Assembly: GCA_900074885.1 (NCBI GenBank)
Contig: FJUW01000026.1
Coordinates: 310,001-374,000, forward strand
Reading direction: 5' to 3'
Source: Rhynchosporium graminicola
Taxonomy: Eukaryota; Ascomycota; Leotiomycetes; Helotiales; Ploettnerulaceae
DNA length: 64,000 nucleotides
The stretch's first letter is position 1, and every line of letters starts with the position of its first letter. The notes under the pieces are model-generated. The model saw only the letters and a list, made by a program, of their open reading frames with translations, had not been told where the DNA came from and searched no databases. Made by a program: the position numbers and the translations under genes. Below are positions 35,207 to 46,263 of this stretch, piece after piece.

Positions 35207-37936
35207 GTCTCTTGCTATTAATTCAGATGAGATTACGGATTGCTGACAGAGGAACGGATTTGTTCGGGGATTTTGTGAGATCGACAGGTCGATATTAGAG
35301 CAGGAAGCTTATCCGAATTGCAGAGCTATCGAGAATTAAGGTCAGTATAGCCATCATCATGAACCATATTTCTCAAGCTTACATGTTATTTGAGAAGGTA
35401 AATTGCAAGTTCTGAGTTGTGTGTAGAAGATTTCGAGGTTGTGTATAAGTTTCGAGACGACTCTTGTTGCGCAGTACACGAAAAACCTTGCGGGGCGTTA
35501 TATTGCGTGAAAACTAAGGCTGCGCGAAAATGAACCTATTGTCAGTGCCGATATGCGGCTAGTAGATGTAAATAACCGATAGTATAGTCTGATTCTTTTA
35601 TAACTAGTGAATCAAGAGCTGATATCACGTGATTTTGATTTGATATTATAGTTATATATAGAACCTCGACTTTAAATACATCTGATATAAAGCAGATCAA
35701 TACAAGAATATATACATTATTAGGAATTGGAACGAAAGTATGATGAGCGTTCAAGTACTCTTAATACTCTCCAGGAGATTTCTTTATCCCCCCCTTCTCA
35801 GAGGATGGAGGTTTTGCAATCATTTGAAAATCGATTGTGACCTAGCAATATTCTAGAAGAGATGTTTGCCTTGCACAGCGGCTCTAGATATCGTGCTTTT
35901 TAGTAACTCTCGAGAAAAGGAACTAATCAGATGCGCCTCCAAACAAAACCTAAAGAAGAACGTGGCCAACGGACAGATACGCTCAACGTAGAACCACCAG
36001 CGCAAACTCCGCGCCTCAGATGACAGTGTTGCAAAAACTAAAGGCAGTCCGCAAGTCATAAAACAAACAGATAGCTCTAACCATACTAAAAGCACAATCA
36101 GAGTATCCTACCGGATCCTCAAAAGAGAGATCAAACTCGCGATCGAGCCTGTATCGAAGCTCCGAAGAAGTAAGTCTCACTATGCTATTCGACGATAAAC
36201 TTATCGGTGATCACGAGACTGTGCTAAGACTCCACATGAATTCATATCAAGATCCGCCTCATGATCTCGACTAAAATGGAAACATAATGTCACAACGTTC
36301 CTCCAGTACTTCCAATGTCAAATTTGACTTGGCCTGCTTGACTGGACGGTCACCACGGATTGGTGATTTCATGATCACCTAGCGTGTTGGAGGCTCCTGC
36401 TCTTCAGGAATATGGCCATGGTTGCAATCGATCTTTCCATCAACTTTGGATTGAGTCTTTTCGAAATTTCTCAAGGAAGTAGCGAATATGGGTTCGGGAT
36501 GTGGCGGGCGGTGTTGTGGCGCAACGGTCGCTACGGCTCGCTAAGCCTTAACTGACACAGTAGAAAAACATCCGACCCCACTATCACACCAAATGCGACC
36601 GCAAAAGAATCATTTAAAAAAACGACAAAAAGAAAAAAAAAATACAAGCTAATAGAGAAGCCCCCAGTCTGGTAATTCCAGGGATTTCCGTAGATTCAAG
36701 ATTGAAATGGATAGCGATAAGTTGATATGCCGTTTGTCCGAAGCTGCAAGGAAAGTATTCGGAAAAATAAGTAATGTAACGAAAAAGTTTCCCTCGATCC
36801 GCTAATGGAAAAAGTGAATAAAGCACGGTGGAAATTACATGCTTTGAGCATCTGGGATACTGCAAGACATCGCAAGATATCAATCCTTTCGGCTGTTTTG
36901 GCATCAGCAGCCTCGAATATCTTTTTCATCCAACTTTGAAATGCAGCTATTCCAAAATGCAAAAAAGCAAAATGAAACTTCTAGCTACTCTTCCAATCAG
37001 ATATCATCTGGAAGCGGAGAAAAAATAAGCATGACACATACTGAAATATACTTTACGGAGATCATCCTACAAGGGATACCTCCGTACGGAATCATACGCC
37101 AACCTAGATTTAACATTTATCTCCTGTAAGACACACGGAGTCCTCCGGTAGCATGAAGCGAAAGTTGGATTCTTGCCCTTACTACAGTACTAACCACCTT
37201 CCAATATGGATTCTTTCAAAACCTTGAAGTCAACTTTCATCTTCAAGTAGCCTTCGTGTGTTCTGATTTGAGGTTTAGGGGTCCACAGTCCACGCAGCTC
37301 TCCCGGGCTACATGAAGCAAGTACGATGGAAATTTTGTAAAAGAGGCACTCACGCATGATACGGAATGGTATCGATAAACCCCTCTCTTCGGATAAGAAA
37401 CTTCATTCCTTCCTTATCTGATCTGAGTATGAGGTGCCTACATAAAAGTATCAATGATGGATGAATCATTGAAACAAAAGACAAGAGGTATGATAGCTCT
37501 GTTCCTATTCGGAATACCTCTCTCTTGACGAACAAAAGCTCATCATGATCGGTAGGGAAGGCTAGCTAGTATGACCGAGGTTGGATGGATAGGCGTCCTC
37601 CGACATAGGTTGCTAGGTAAACCTGCACTTACCGCATTCTACAGCAGAGATGGCCTGACCCAGTGCGGCAAAGCAAGACGAAGACACAGCGCAGCGCCTC
37701 TTGTGCAGCTCTTGCCAAGAGCTCAAAATAGAAGAACAGGTTATAAAAAACTTTAACAGATCGATTGGAGTGGAATCTGTGAAGTGAACGGTACTTCAGA
37801 CGGTTTTGCCCGGTAGCCGAGGTGGAGCTTTCTAGAGCTACGTATCGCTACATTTTAACATACATAAAGACACTACCCATCTTCTACCCATTCAAAAGCT
37901 TCTCTTATCATCATTTACAAGCATCAATCACTCACA
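35207..37936. other. Gene-poor, AT-rich region
   Basis: No coding family recognised in 2.7 kb. There is an A-rich tract near 36608-36642. The open frames at 35542-37130 are low in complexity and short. A tRNA-like hairpin near 36525 is discussed under rejected items. Confidence 0.5.
37742..37748 (+). promoter_or_regulatory. TATA-like element for small secreted protein
   Basis: TATAAAA about 190 bases upstream of the ATG at 37937. This is a plausible core promoter; the distance implies a 5' UTR of about 150 bases. Confidence 0.3.
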
Positions 37937-38341
37937 ATGTACTTCTCCGGCCTTATTCCCGTTATGGTCCTTGGCCTCAGTGCCATGACCTCTGCACTCC
38001 CTGGCCTTGATACCAGGAGCCCCGCCCTAAGCAACAGAGGTGAACTTTCAATAGGGACTTAGATATGAATCTGGTTAACAACTTGTAGGGGAGGGCTCAT
38101 CTACAACGGAATCCCTTCATGTTCGCTCACCTGTGGGGCAAGCCGGTGGTATATCACCTTCTAACACTTTTGTCATACACCTGAGCCTAACTATATTTCA
38201 ATAGATCGCTGCACCCCTGGAAAAGTAGGCGACTGTGCCTCTGGCCTATTTTGTGTCAGTAAGTGACCCTTTTCGACTGCAGGTTGCTCGCAGAGAACTG
38301 ATTGATTATCAGCCAGCCGTGGTAGAAGTACATGTTCTTAG
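37937..38341 (+). CDS. Small secreted cysteine-rich protein, 81 aa, four exons
   Basis: Exons 37937-38039, 38089-38148, 38205-38258 and 38313-38341 sum to 246 bases. All three introns (49, 56 and 54 bases) have GT-AG ends and join in phase. The signal peptide is residues 1-20 (MYFSGLIPVMVLGLSAMTSA). A short Ser/Thr-rich propeptide-like part follows, then a compact tail with DRCTPGKVGDCASGLFCV. The four cysteines are spaced C-x7-C-x5-C-x8-C, with the last Cys two residues from the end. Function is unknown; size and layout fit candidate effectors or small wall-active proteins. No similar protein is known to me. An inverted-repeat element begins 170 bases downstream. Confidence 0.7.
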
Positions 38342-38512
38342 TGCCAGGGAAAGCATGCAGGGGGGGTTTTCTTACAAAAGATTCGATTCAAGTAGTGGCA
38401 CTATCAAACCTGTACTTAAAGAGATCATCTCTCTCCTTCTTGGTATCCGCTGCGCTGCCATAAGGGTCGCGCTTTATGGGCCTGAATTAGTATTATTCTC
38501 CGAAACTATCTT

Positions 38513-39043
38513 AATCGTCGGTTCCCCACCCTCCTCCAGCCGGAGCGTCGGTGTTTTTAGGACGTTCGGCTGCCTGAAATGCCTGGCCGATGGCGGCCGC
38601 CTAGCGAAAACAGTACTGAATCCCAAGCCTGAGCTAAGACGACCGCATCCCAACAGCATCATATCTGGAGCCCATATGATAGATACTACCTGCGCAGTAG
38701 GAACCCGCATTTTGGCAGGAGAAGGTCGCTTTTCACTTATGATGTTCTGGCGATGTCAAATATGTCAAATATGTCACTTATAATCGATTATGCCACTCTA
38801 TGCCATCCTCAAACACCTCTACAGTACATAGAAATTTCATTTAAGGTGAAAGTTCTTTATAACATTGGGCCATTTTCACGATCCATGATGATTGTTGTTC
38901 GAGGGAGCCTCGCTTATTTGATTTGGTGGCAGATACTTTATTAGGTGGCCAAGAGATAGCCGAAACCTCGCCAGGCATTCAGGCAGGCGGACGTCCTAAA
39001 AACACCGACGCTCCGGCTGGAGGAGGGATGGGAACCGACGATT
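38513..39043. mobile_element. MITE-like element with 75-bp terminal inverted repeats
   Basis: Left end 38513-38588 and right end 38970-39043 are inverted copies with roughly 71 of 76 positions matching. Both start AATCGTCGGTTCCC at the outer end and share GGAGCGTCGGTGTTTTTAGG inside. The 531-bp element has no long reading frame, so it would need a transposase in trans. The TIR is longer than in most MITEs. No clear target-site duplication is seen; TATCT occurs near both ends (38506-38511 and 39045-39049) but not flush. Confidence 0.75.
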
Positions 39044-39267
39044 GTATCTCAATGTGAAAGTCGCAAAAATATCACTGAACATTGGTAAAGTAGCATTTCA
39101 AAGTCGTTTAGTCATTTGATGACTTTACTTTGTTGATGAATTTTTTCCAACCCTTGCATCTCGCAGCGAATTCGCCTAAAAAGTTCATGCGCATCCATAC
39201 AAGTAATTCATTCGGGGAATGAATAGACACGTCTCCCCAGATGACTGACTCTATCTATTCTAAGACC

Positions 39268-39273
39268 AAAAAA
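39268..39273 (-). terminator. Pol III T-run for tRNA-Lys
   Basis: AAAAAA on the plus strand gives T6 on the minus strand, 42 bases past the tRNA 3' end. It is the first run of at least four T downstream of the tRNA. Confidence 0.4.
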
Positions 39274-39315
39274 GCAAAATAAGAAGCTCCCAATGAAGGA
39301 AACCTCGGGAATTGA

Positions 39316-39408
39316 GCCCGAGGTGGGGCTCGAACCCACGACCTTGAGGTTTGAATGAGTTTCAACTCTATTAAGAGCCACACGCTCTACCGATTGAGCT
39401 ACCCGGGC
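39316..39408 (-). tRNA. tRNA-Lys (CTT) with 21-base intron
   Basis: On the minus strand: acceptor GCCCGGG pairs with CTCGGGC (one G-U), D arm GCTC/GAGC, anticodon loop CTCTTAA giving CTT, T arm GTGGG/CCCAC with loop TTCGAGC. A 21-base intron sits directly after the anticodon loop. Mature length without it is 72. Oddities: a T-T mismatch in the anticodon stem (29-41), T at discriminator position 73, and the sequence just downstream (CCCGAGG) can pair with the 3' acceptor strand. Confidence 0.85.
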
Positions 39409-41417
39409 AGGGTAGTTGGATGAATCGATTAGGTCAATTTCATTATATATAGTAGTTAGTGCGGTTCCACTTTTGAGTCAGTTCTGGTGGGGAAGCTGTC
39501 GATTTGTGGCAGGCGAGGCAGGCTCGCGATTATCCCAGCCTTAGTGTAGCGTATTATGTTAATAATTCAAGATGTCATGAGAATTTACAGATATAAACTA
39601 GGGATATTCTAATACTTCTCTGTGTTTTCTAAAGAGATTTTGAATAATGCAGTTATGAAAAGTACTTGCCTGCTCCGTAGACATTCTCATTTAGGTATTC
39701 TCGCTTACCCCAAATCGGCAGTTCCTACCCTCCCGTAGAGGTCCGTCGACGGCGCTCTAATGTATGGAAAGGAAAGAATATTGATTTACTGTTCTCGAGG
39801 CGAGCCAGATTCTCCTTCGCCTTCGGCTAAGCAATTCGAGTTCTCGTTGTAAAATACTAAGTTAGATTTTCAAAGTCATCAAAAGATTAGCTGACTTTAA
39901 TTGATGACTCAAGGCAATGTCCTGAGATTCTTCTGTGACTTTATTATCGACCTGCGACCTTGAAGTATGCCTTGTATCTCTCTTGTTTGCCGAAGATCAA
40001 TTATCCCAGCCTTATGGCAATCGTCGTTCAAATCGGAAGAGTGAAATATTGCTCCACATGCTCTGTTCAACCTCAGAGGCAAAGCAAAGGCACAGTCACG
40101 AACTATTGCCGAATGGCAAAGAATGTTTCCATGGGCGTTCCTCGACCGTCGCTACTAGATCACTGTACTTTTGCAGCAGAACCACGATGGGACAGGACTA
40201 CAGTGATTCTGCCTGGATCACCGAATTAATACGCAGGAAATGTGCTCCCTCTTCCTTGGTGGTTAAGCAATTGTGGTAGAATCACTCGATCATGTCGTAG
40301 GAAATGGTATCGATACCACGCTGTCGACGTTAACGCAGTCATCAGAGACAACTACAGAGTAGAGTTGATAGTACGAGTATTCGGCCGGGTTAGCAAAGGT
40401 ATCTCTAGGGAAATAAGTGAAACTAGTTATTTAGATTGTCGAGGGAGGGAGGGGTAATAATTAAAAGAAGTTTATCCTTGCCACGTATCTGCTATTCAGG
40501 ACGGTTTCTAGCTCTCATATCCTTCATTCGCCTACAACCTAATCTCGGGTGTTGAAGGGTCTTGCTTGAAGAGGAAACCTCAGAGACCTGTCTCCTGGTG
40601 ATCTTGTACCGCATCTCTTCTTGAGGTCAATTCAGAGTGGAAGCCATCGGCTGATACCTAGTCTCCCTAATCACCAAACGGTTCTTTTGCTGCTGCGCTC
40701 TACATCTAAAGAAAGGTACAATTGGCACTGCCTATGCCCACTTGCAAAAGCTTGGTTAACTCATAAGTTAGGTACCCAATCAGGTTCTAGATCTTTTGGC
40801 AGTCAAGCCTGTTTGCAGTGGATAGGAAGCAAGAAATATGCTTTTGGGGGTAGCAGCACATGGGCAGCAAGTCTATCCTAATTGGCCATTCGGTGATGCA
40901 ATACCAAGTACAATGCAAGAGAAGCTGGGGGTGCTGGGTCCGCTCAGTCAATACCTTCATGCGCCAGCGGCCGCCTCGAGTGTTTTTGCCGAGCACTCTA
41001 CTGGGTCGATAGTCGCTCCTAACTCCGACGGGCTCCACTACTGCACAGCACCTGCATCTCACGACATCCGTACCGTACCAGGTAGAAGAGGGGAGCTCCT
41101 ACATACAGTACAGGCACAAACCCAACTTCGAAGTATTTTCACATTGCAGTGATTCTCACTCTCACCTCAGACAAGGTATTTCCTCCTTCCATTGCAATGC
41201 TTTCCATACTTTGACAGTCCCATAACCTGTCTAAAGCTTCGAACAACCAATCGTCGAATTGTTTTGTCCTGCTTGCCTCTCTACCAGGTCTTCCGAGAAT
41301 GACAATGTCCCAATGCTAATTGTCGAAGACCTCAAAACCAAGAAACGTCACTGGCAGTCGCGGGCCTCAGCCATCGGAACCCGGGGACGATATCGATTTG
41401 GCCCAGGCCTAATAATC
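39409..41417. other. Gene-poor region
   Basis: Frames at 39935-40279, 40242-40457 and 40838-41152 (+) have no domain, start context or splice support. The final 400 bases should hold the VTC4 promoter and 5' UTR. No CACGTK motif was noticed there. Confidence 0.45.
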
Positions 41418-44007
41418 ATGAAGTTCGGAGAGCAGCTGCGGACGAGTGTCATCAAAGAGTACGAGTGGTGCTACATTGATTACGATAAATTGAAAAATCT
41501 TCTGAAGACGGAATGGGAAGTTGCACCTACAAAAGCGAAGCCCAAGGGCAAGCGCAAGGCATGGATTGAAGCAATGGAGAGCGAATTTATCAATACGCTG
41601 GAGTTGGAACTGGATAAGGTGCATACGAAGCAGAAGGTCCGGGCTATTGAGATTGGCAGACGGATCAACAATAGTGAGAAGGAAGTCGCGGAAGTTGTGG
41701 CGCGCCTCGATAGCCAAGGACCAGTTGGCAGTAATGGTCAAAACAATAACGGAGATGCGCCCACCGAGGAGGAGTTCATGTTGTTGGAGGAGGATCTCAG
41801 CGACATCATTGCGGATGTCCACGATCTTGCCAAGTTTGTGCAGCTCAACTACACTGGATTCCAGAAGATTATCAAGAAGCATGATGTGAGTTCTGATCCG
41901 AGAATGTGGGGGTTTGATTGGTGTGCTAATGAAATCAGAAACAAACCAAATGGATGCTCAAGCCCGTCTTTGCTACAAGACTAAAGTCCAAACCCTTCTT
42001 CAAGGACAATTACGATGCGGACATTGTCAAACTCTCAAGACTTTACGATATTGTCCGAACTAGAGGTAATCCAGTCAAGGGCGATAGCTCTGCTGGCGGT
42101 AGTCAAGGAAACTTCATCCGAAATACTACCAAATACTGGGTACACCCCGACAACATCACAGAAGTCAAGCTTATCATTTTGAAGGTATGGTACGCAATCA
42201 TACACATTTGGAAAATGCTAATTATTTCCAGCATCTACCAGTTCTTGTATTCAATCCAAACAAGGAATTCGAAATGAAGGACTCTGCCATTACTTCAATC
42301 TACTACGACAATACGGAGAAGTGGGATCTTTACGAGGGACGCTTGAAGAAGACTGAAGGTGCGGAAGCACTACGCATGCGATGGTATGGCGGCATGGATA
42401 CTGAGACCATCTTCGTTGAGAGAAAGACACATCGAGAGGACTGGACTGGAGAGAAATCAGTGAAGGCACGATTCGCCATCAAGGAGAAGCACTTGAACGC
42501 CTACCTTAGGGGCGAGATGCTTCCAGAAGCAATCTTCGAGAAAGCTCGCAAGGACGGAAAGAAGCCTGCCAAGCAAATCGATGAAGATGAGCGACTTGCC
42601 AAGGAGATCCAATGGTCGGTTCTCAAGAAGGGCTACAAGCCAGTCTGCAGATCGTTCTACAACCGAACTGCTTTCCAATTACCAGCAGATGCCAGAGTCC
42701 GTATCTCACTTGATACTGAGCTTACGATGGTTCGAGAGGACAACCTCGATGGGAGACAAAGAGCAGGGGACAATTGGCGTCGAATGGATATCGGTATCGA
42801 CTATCCATTCTCGCAACTGCCCGCAGAGGATATCGAGCGCTTCCCCTATGCTGTTTTAGAAGTCAAACTCCAGACTCAAGCTGGTCAGGAGCCACCCGAA
42901 TGGGTTCGTGAACTCATCGCAAGTCATCTTGTCGAAGCAGTCCCCAAATTCTCAAAGTTCATTCACGGCACTGCTACCCTCTTCCCTACCCGAATCAATC
43001 TCTTGCCATTCTGGATGCCGCAAATGGATGTTGATATCCGGAAACCAGCAACACAGCACTTTGGCATTAGGCGAGCTCCTCATTCGAATCCAGATTCTAC
43101 AAGTGATGATGACGACTATGATGACGATGACGACGATTCGGACGACGAGGACTTCGATGAAGTCTCACCTGCTACAACGGCCATGGGAAGCTCGGACGAG
43201 CACGTGAATCGTCTCCGCCAACGCGGCTACGAGAATCGCGATTATGACCAACGTGCCCCAGGTAACTCTCTTGATATCGAAGAGCAAATGGGTGAGCAGC
43301 CTCTCGACCTAGACGACGCGTATCCTCTATACGACTCAGATGACGAAGACAACGAATCGGATATGCTTGAAGCAGCTAGACAGGTAGGGGGCTGGACATA
43401 CTATTCGCAATTTATTAAAAGCAAGAGTAAATTGGCGGCATACAAAGTGGTCAATACTTTCCAAACATTCCGCCGCCCACATAGCATTCCACAGAATGGA
43501 AATGGCGGCCTGCCAGCACTGGATATTGGAAAGATTACGAGCAAGAGATTCAAGGCGCCAAAGGGAAAGAAGATTCATGTTTTGGTCAGAGTAGAACCAA
43601 AAGTATACTTTGCTGCAGAGCGAACATTCCTTTCATGGGTACGTCCAACTCTCTTTTCCTCATGAATACATCACTAATACCACCTTCAGCTCGAAAACTC
43701 CATCTACATCGGCACCATTGCCGTGACAGTCCTCAACTTCGGCGAAAAGCCAACTCGAGTCTCCTTCATCGCCGCATTCGCTTTCACAACCGTCGCTATC
43801 CTTTCCCTCCTATACGCCGTAGGTATCTACCTCTATCGCAGCCAGGCTATTCGTAGTAGAAGAGCTATCAAATACTACGATAGCTTCGGACCGAGTGTGC
43901 TTTGTGGAACGCTGTTCGTCGCTATTGTGCTGAACATGTTTTGGGAGGCGAGTTCGAGGGGTTTCTTGGGTAAGGGAGTTAGAATGAATATCTTGGAGGA
44001 ATTGTGA
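41418..44007 (+). CDS. VTC4: Vacuolar transporter chaperone 4, polyphosphate polymerase
   Basis: Catalytic subunit of the VTC complex, which makes polyphosphate from ATP and moves it into the vacuole. Exons 41418-41885, 41939-42184, 42232-43638 and 43690-44007 give 812 residues. The start is at [20 protein letters not shown], the normal beginning of an SPX domain (about 1-150, inositol-pyrophosphate sensor); an open frame continues upstream but has no family match. The tunnel polymerase domain holds [40 protein letters not shown] and [11 protein letters not shown] long Asp/Glu linker follows ([19 protein letters not shown]), then three membrane helices from [17 protein letters not shown]. It is longer than yeast Vtc4 (721) mainly because of the acidic linker. 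Confidence 0.93.
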
Positions 44008-46263
44008 GGGTGTGGAGTGAAGTGAATTGAATTGACAAGAAGGGAGACGGAGGTAGAATGTGTAAGTCTCAAGAGCTGGAAGAAGGAATTGGGGGTAATG
44101 GTTGGGGATTTTTACTAGCCAAGCCACAGTGTTTGACCTGGGGAGTTTAGCAGGCCATATCATTGGGCGTGGCGGTTGACAAAGAACCAAGTCCTGCTGG
44201 AGGTAGATAGAAACATCAAGAGATATAATCTAGCTGAGTCCGACCTCCACAAGTGAGGAGGCTTGGGAATTGCAATTGTATGTAAAATCACTTCGTATAT
44301 AGTTAATAAAGAACCAGAATAGGTACCCACCTAGCTTCTCTAGGTGTACATCTGCAAGGATTGTTAGTATTTTTGAACCAAGGGGGCACTCGCACTCATC
44401 AAAACACTTACACACTCAAAAATCGTAGACCATCCATCTATGCGGATCTTGGAGGAAAGGAATAATCAGCGTCCTGTACTTTATCAAAGATCTCTATTAG
44501 GGACGTTCGCTCATTCTAGTCGATCTATAGAGTAGATAGCTAGTAGGTGGATGGACTCTATACTCGAGAGAACAGAGGTGAATGAACCTGTGTGTAGGGG
44601 AGGAAAGTGACGATGTTCGCTTTCGAATGGGCGACGAAGAGATTTATGGATGAATGACTTCCATTCCGATTGCTTACAAGAGCAATCCAACTAAATCTAG
44701 TTCCAGATGTCCTAATTCACAAAGAGCGCCATCGCTGATGCACGATTCAGCTATCGTATTAGATGACGTTTAACATGGCTCTTAGAGCAGCCACGAATCG
44801 GGAGCAGAACCAGAGACGTGGCTGAGTGAGTTTCAGGAAGTGTAGCAACTAAGACGGGGTTTTCAGGAGCTCGATGATTGAACAACCGGGTTTCAATCCC
44901 GTGGAATACCACGTCTGCCGCCTCCACGTCTTTGGCTCCGGCTGGACTTACAATTATATCTCGGACCTCACGCATCCAGATCCGGGGTTTAGAAGTTGCA
45001 CGAGACCGAACGAAGATGAAGCAGGAGGCTATCTTTACACGTATGTTAGATCTCTCGCCCCCCCCCGCTGATTCCCAGCGTGGATGGGCATGGAGATGAG
45101 GCGGGCCTTGATACTATACAGAAGGAGAGTCGAAGTTTCCACGACACGAAACGTAGCTAAGCAAATCTGTCCTCAAAACGGCTGATGGTGGGAGGAAGGA
45201 GTTCTGGCCCCCTTGCTACGAGAAAAAGGCTTGTGTCTTCTTCGTGCCCAGTGGATCCTTCGCAGCTCTCTGACGCAGATCATCTAATTCTCGATAATAG
45301 ATCGAGATCCTAACCCGAGAATATCAATGAAGGAGATAATGACCAATATTTCAATCGAGGAGGTAATGACGAGAACGTCGTTGGAAGGTGATGCCAATTT
45401 TGTTATTATTGTGTAACTTTACGACTTCTGTTTTGGCATATTTAAAAATAAGCATCACTAGCTCGCACGGTCAAATTCTATATATTATCCTAGAAACCGT
45501 ACGAGACATGCAAGCGGTACTCCAAATCTCAACACTCGTCTTTCCATCTCCAGCCCTACCTAGGCTACCACGACACAACACAACTTCTCTTCTCCCGCAC
45601 ATCCCACGCGACCAACCCGGCTCCAAAGACATAACCGTTGACTACTCTCGATGCCCTCAAAAATGGTGCTCCATTCCAGTATCTCAGACCATCAGGCTTA
45701 GTTACGAGATTCGCCAGAAAGACCTAGATCAGGTCCTGAGAGGGGCTGGGAGTCTCGGGTGTACTGTGCAGTCCGAGTGAAAGCTTACAGATAAGTAGCT
45801 GTTCCTGGTGATAGATGTACGGGATGCAGATGGAATGTGTTCAAGTGCTGTATTCGTGAAGGGTGCCGAGGATGAAGGTGGTGAGGGAGCGGCTACTAAG
45901 GACGCTTGCTATACAGCCGACACCGCATGTTGAATAGATCGTTAGACAATAGAGCTTGGAATACTGAACATGGCTCTGCCCAGCAGACGTTGGATGAGAT
46001 CTCAGACGGGGTTCGGAGACTGGAGCTGGTAGTTTTTACCTAGGCACGGGACAACGAATTCTCGCTTATTTCCTTCAGATCGGCAGGTACCAAAACAGAG
46101 GAGTTGAGGACCTAATTTATACAGGCGGAAGAAAGTCCATATATTCATAACCAGTAATCGGCATCTATCATTATCCATGCCAAACATCCAGATATCAAAA
46201 GAAGACTCAAAGCACAAACGCCTCCCAACCATATCCTCATTTCCGGCACCCTTCATCACCACC
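44008..46263. other. Convergent intergenic region
   Basis: Between VTC4 (+) and MCM4 (-). The plus frame at 45388-45780 is Leu/Pro-rich with no domain and is not called. A C9 run lies at about 45060. Nothing else is supported. Confidence 0.5.

Noticed and set aside
36500..36600. tRNA-like region with A-box match (TGGCGCAACGGT) and D-arm pairing
   Set aside because: No convincing T arm or B box, and the acceptor stem does not close. At best a degraded tRNA.
38235..38783. 182-aa open frame (+) across the secreted-protein 3' end and the MITE left end
   Set aside because: It runs through an intron of the small gene and the inverted repeat and has no protein-like features.
44840..44920. Sequence like a tRNA B box (gggtttcaatcccgtgg)
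   Set aside because: No matching acceptor, D or anticodon arms around it.
45388..45780. 130-aa open frame (+) with a hydrophobic start
   Set aside because: No signal peptide cleavage pattern, Leu/Pro-rich, no homologue recognised, and no splice support.
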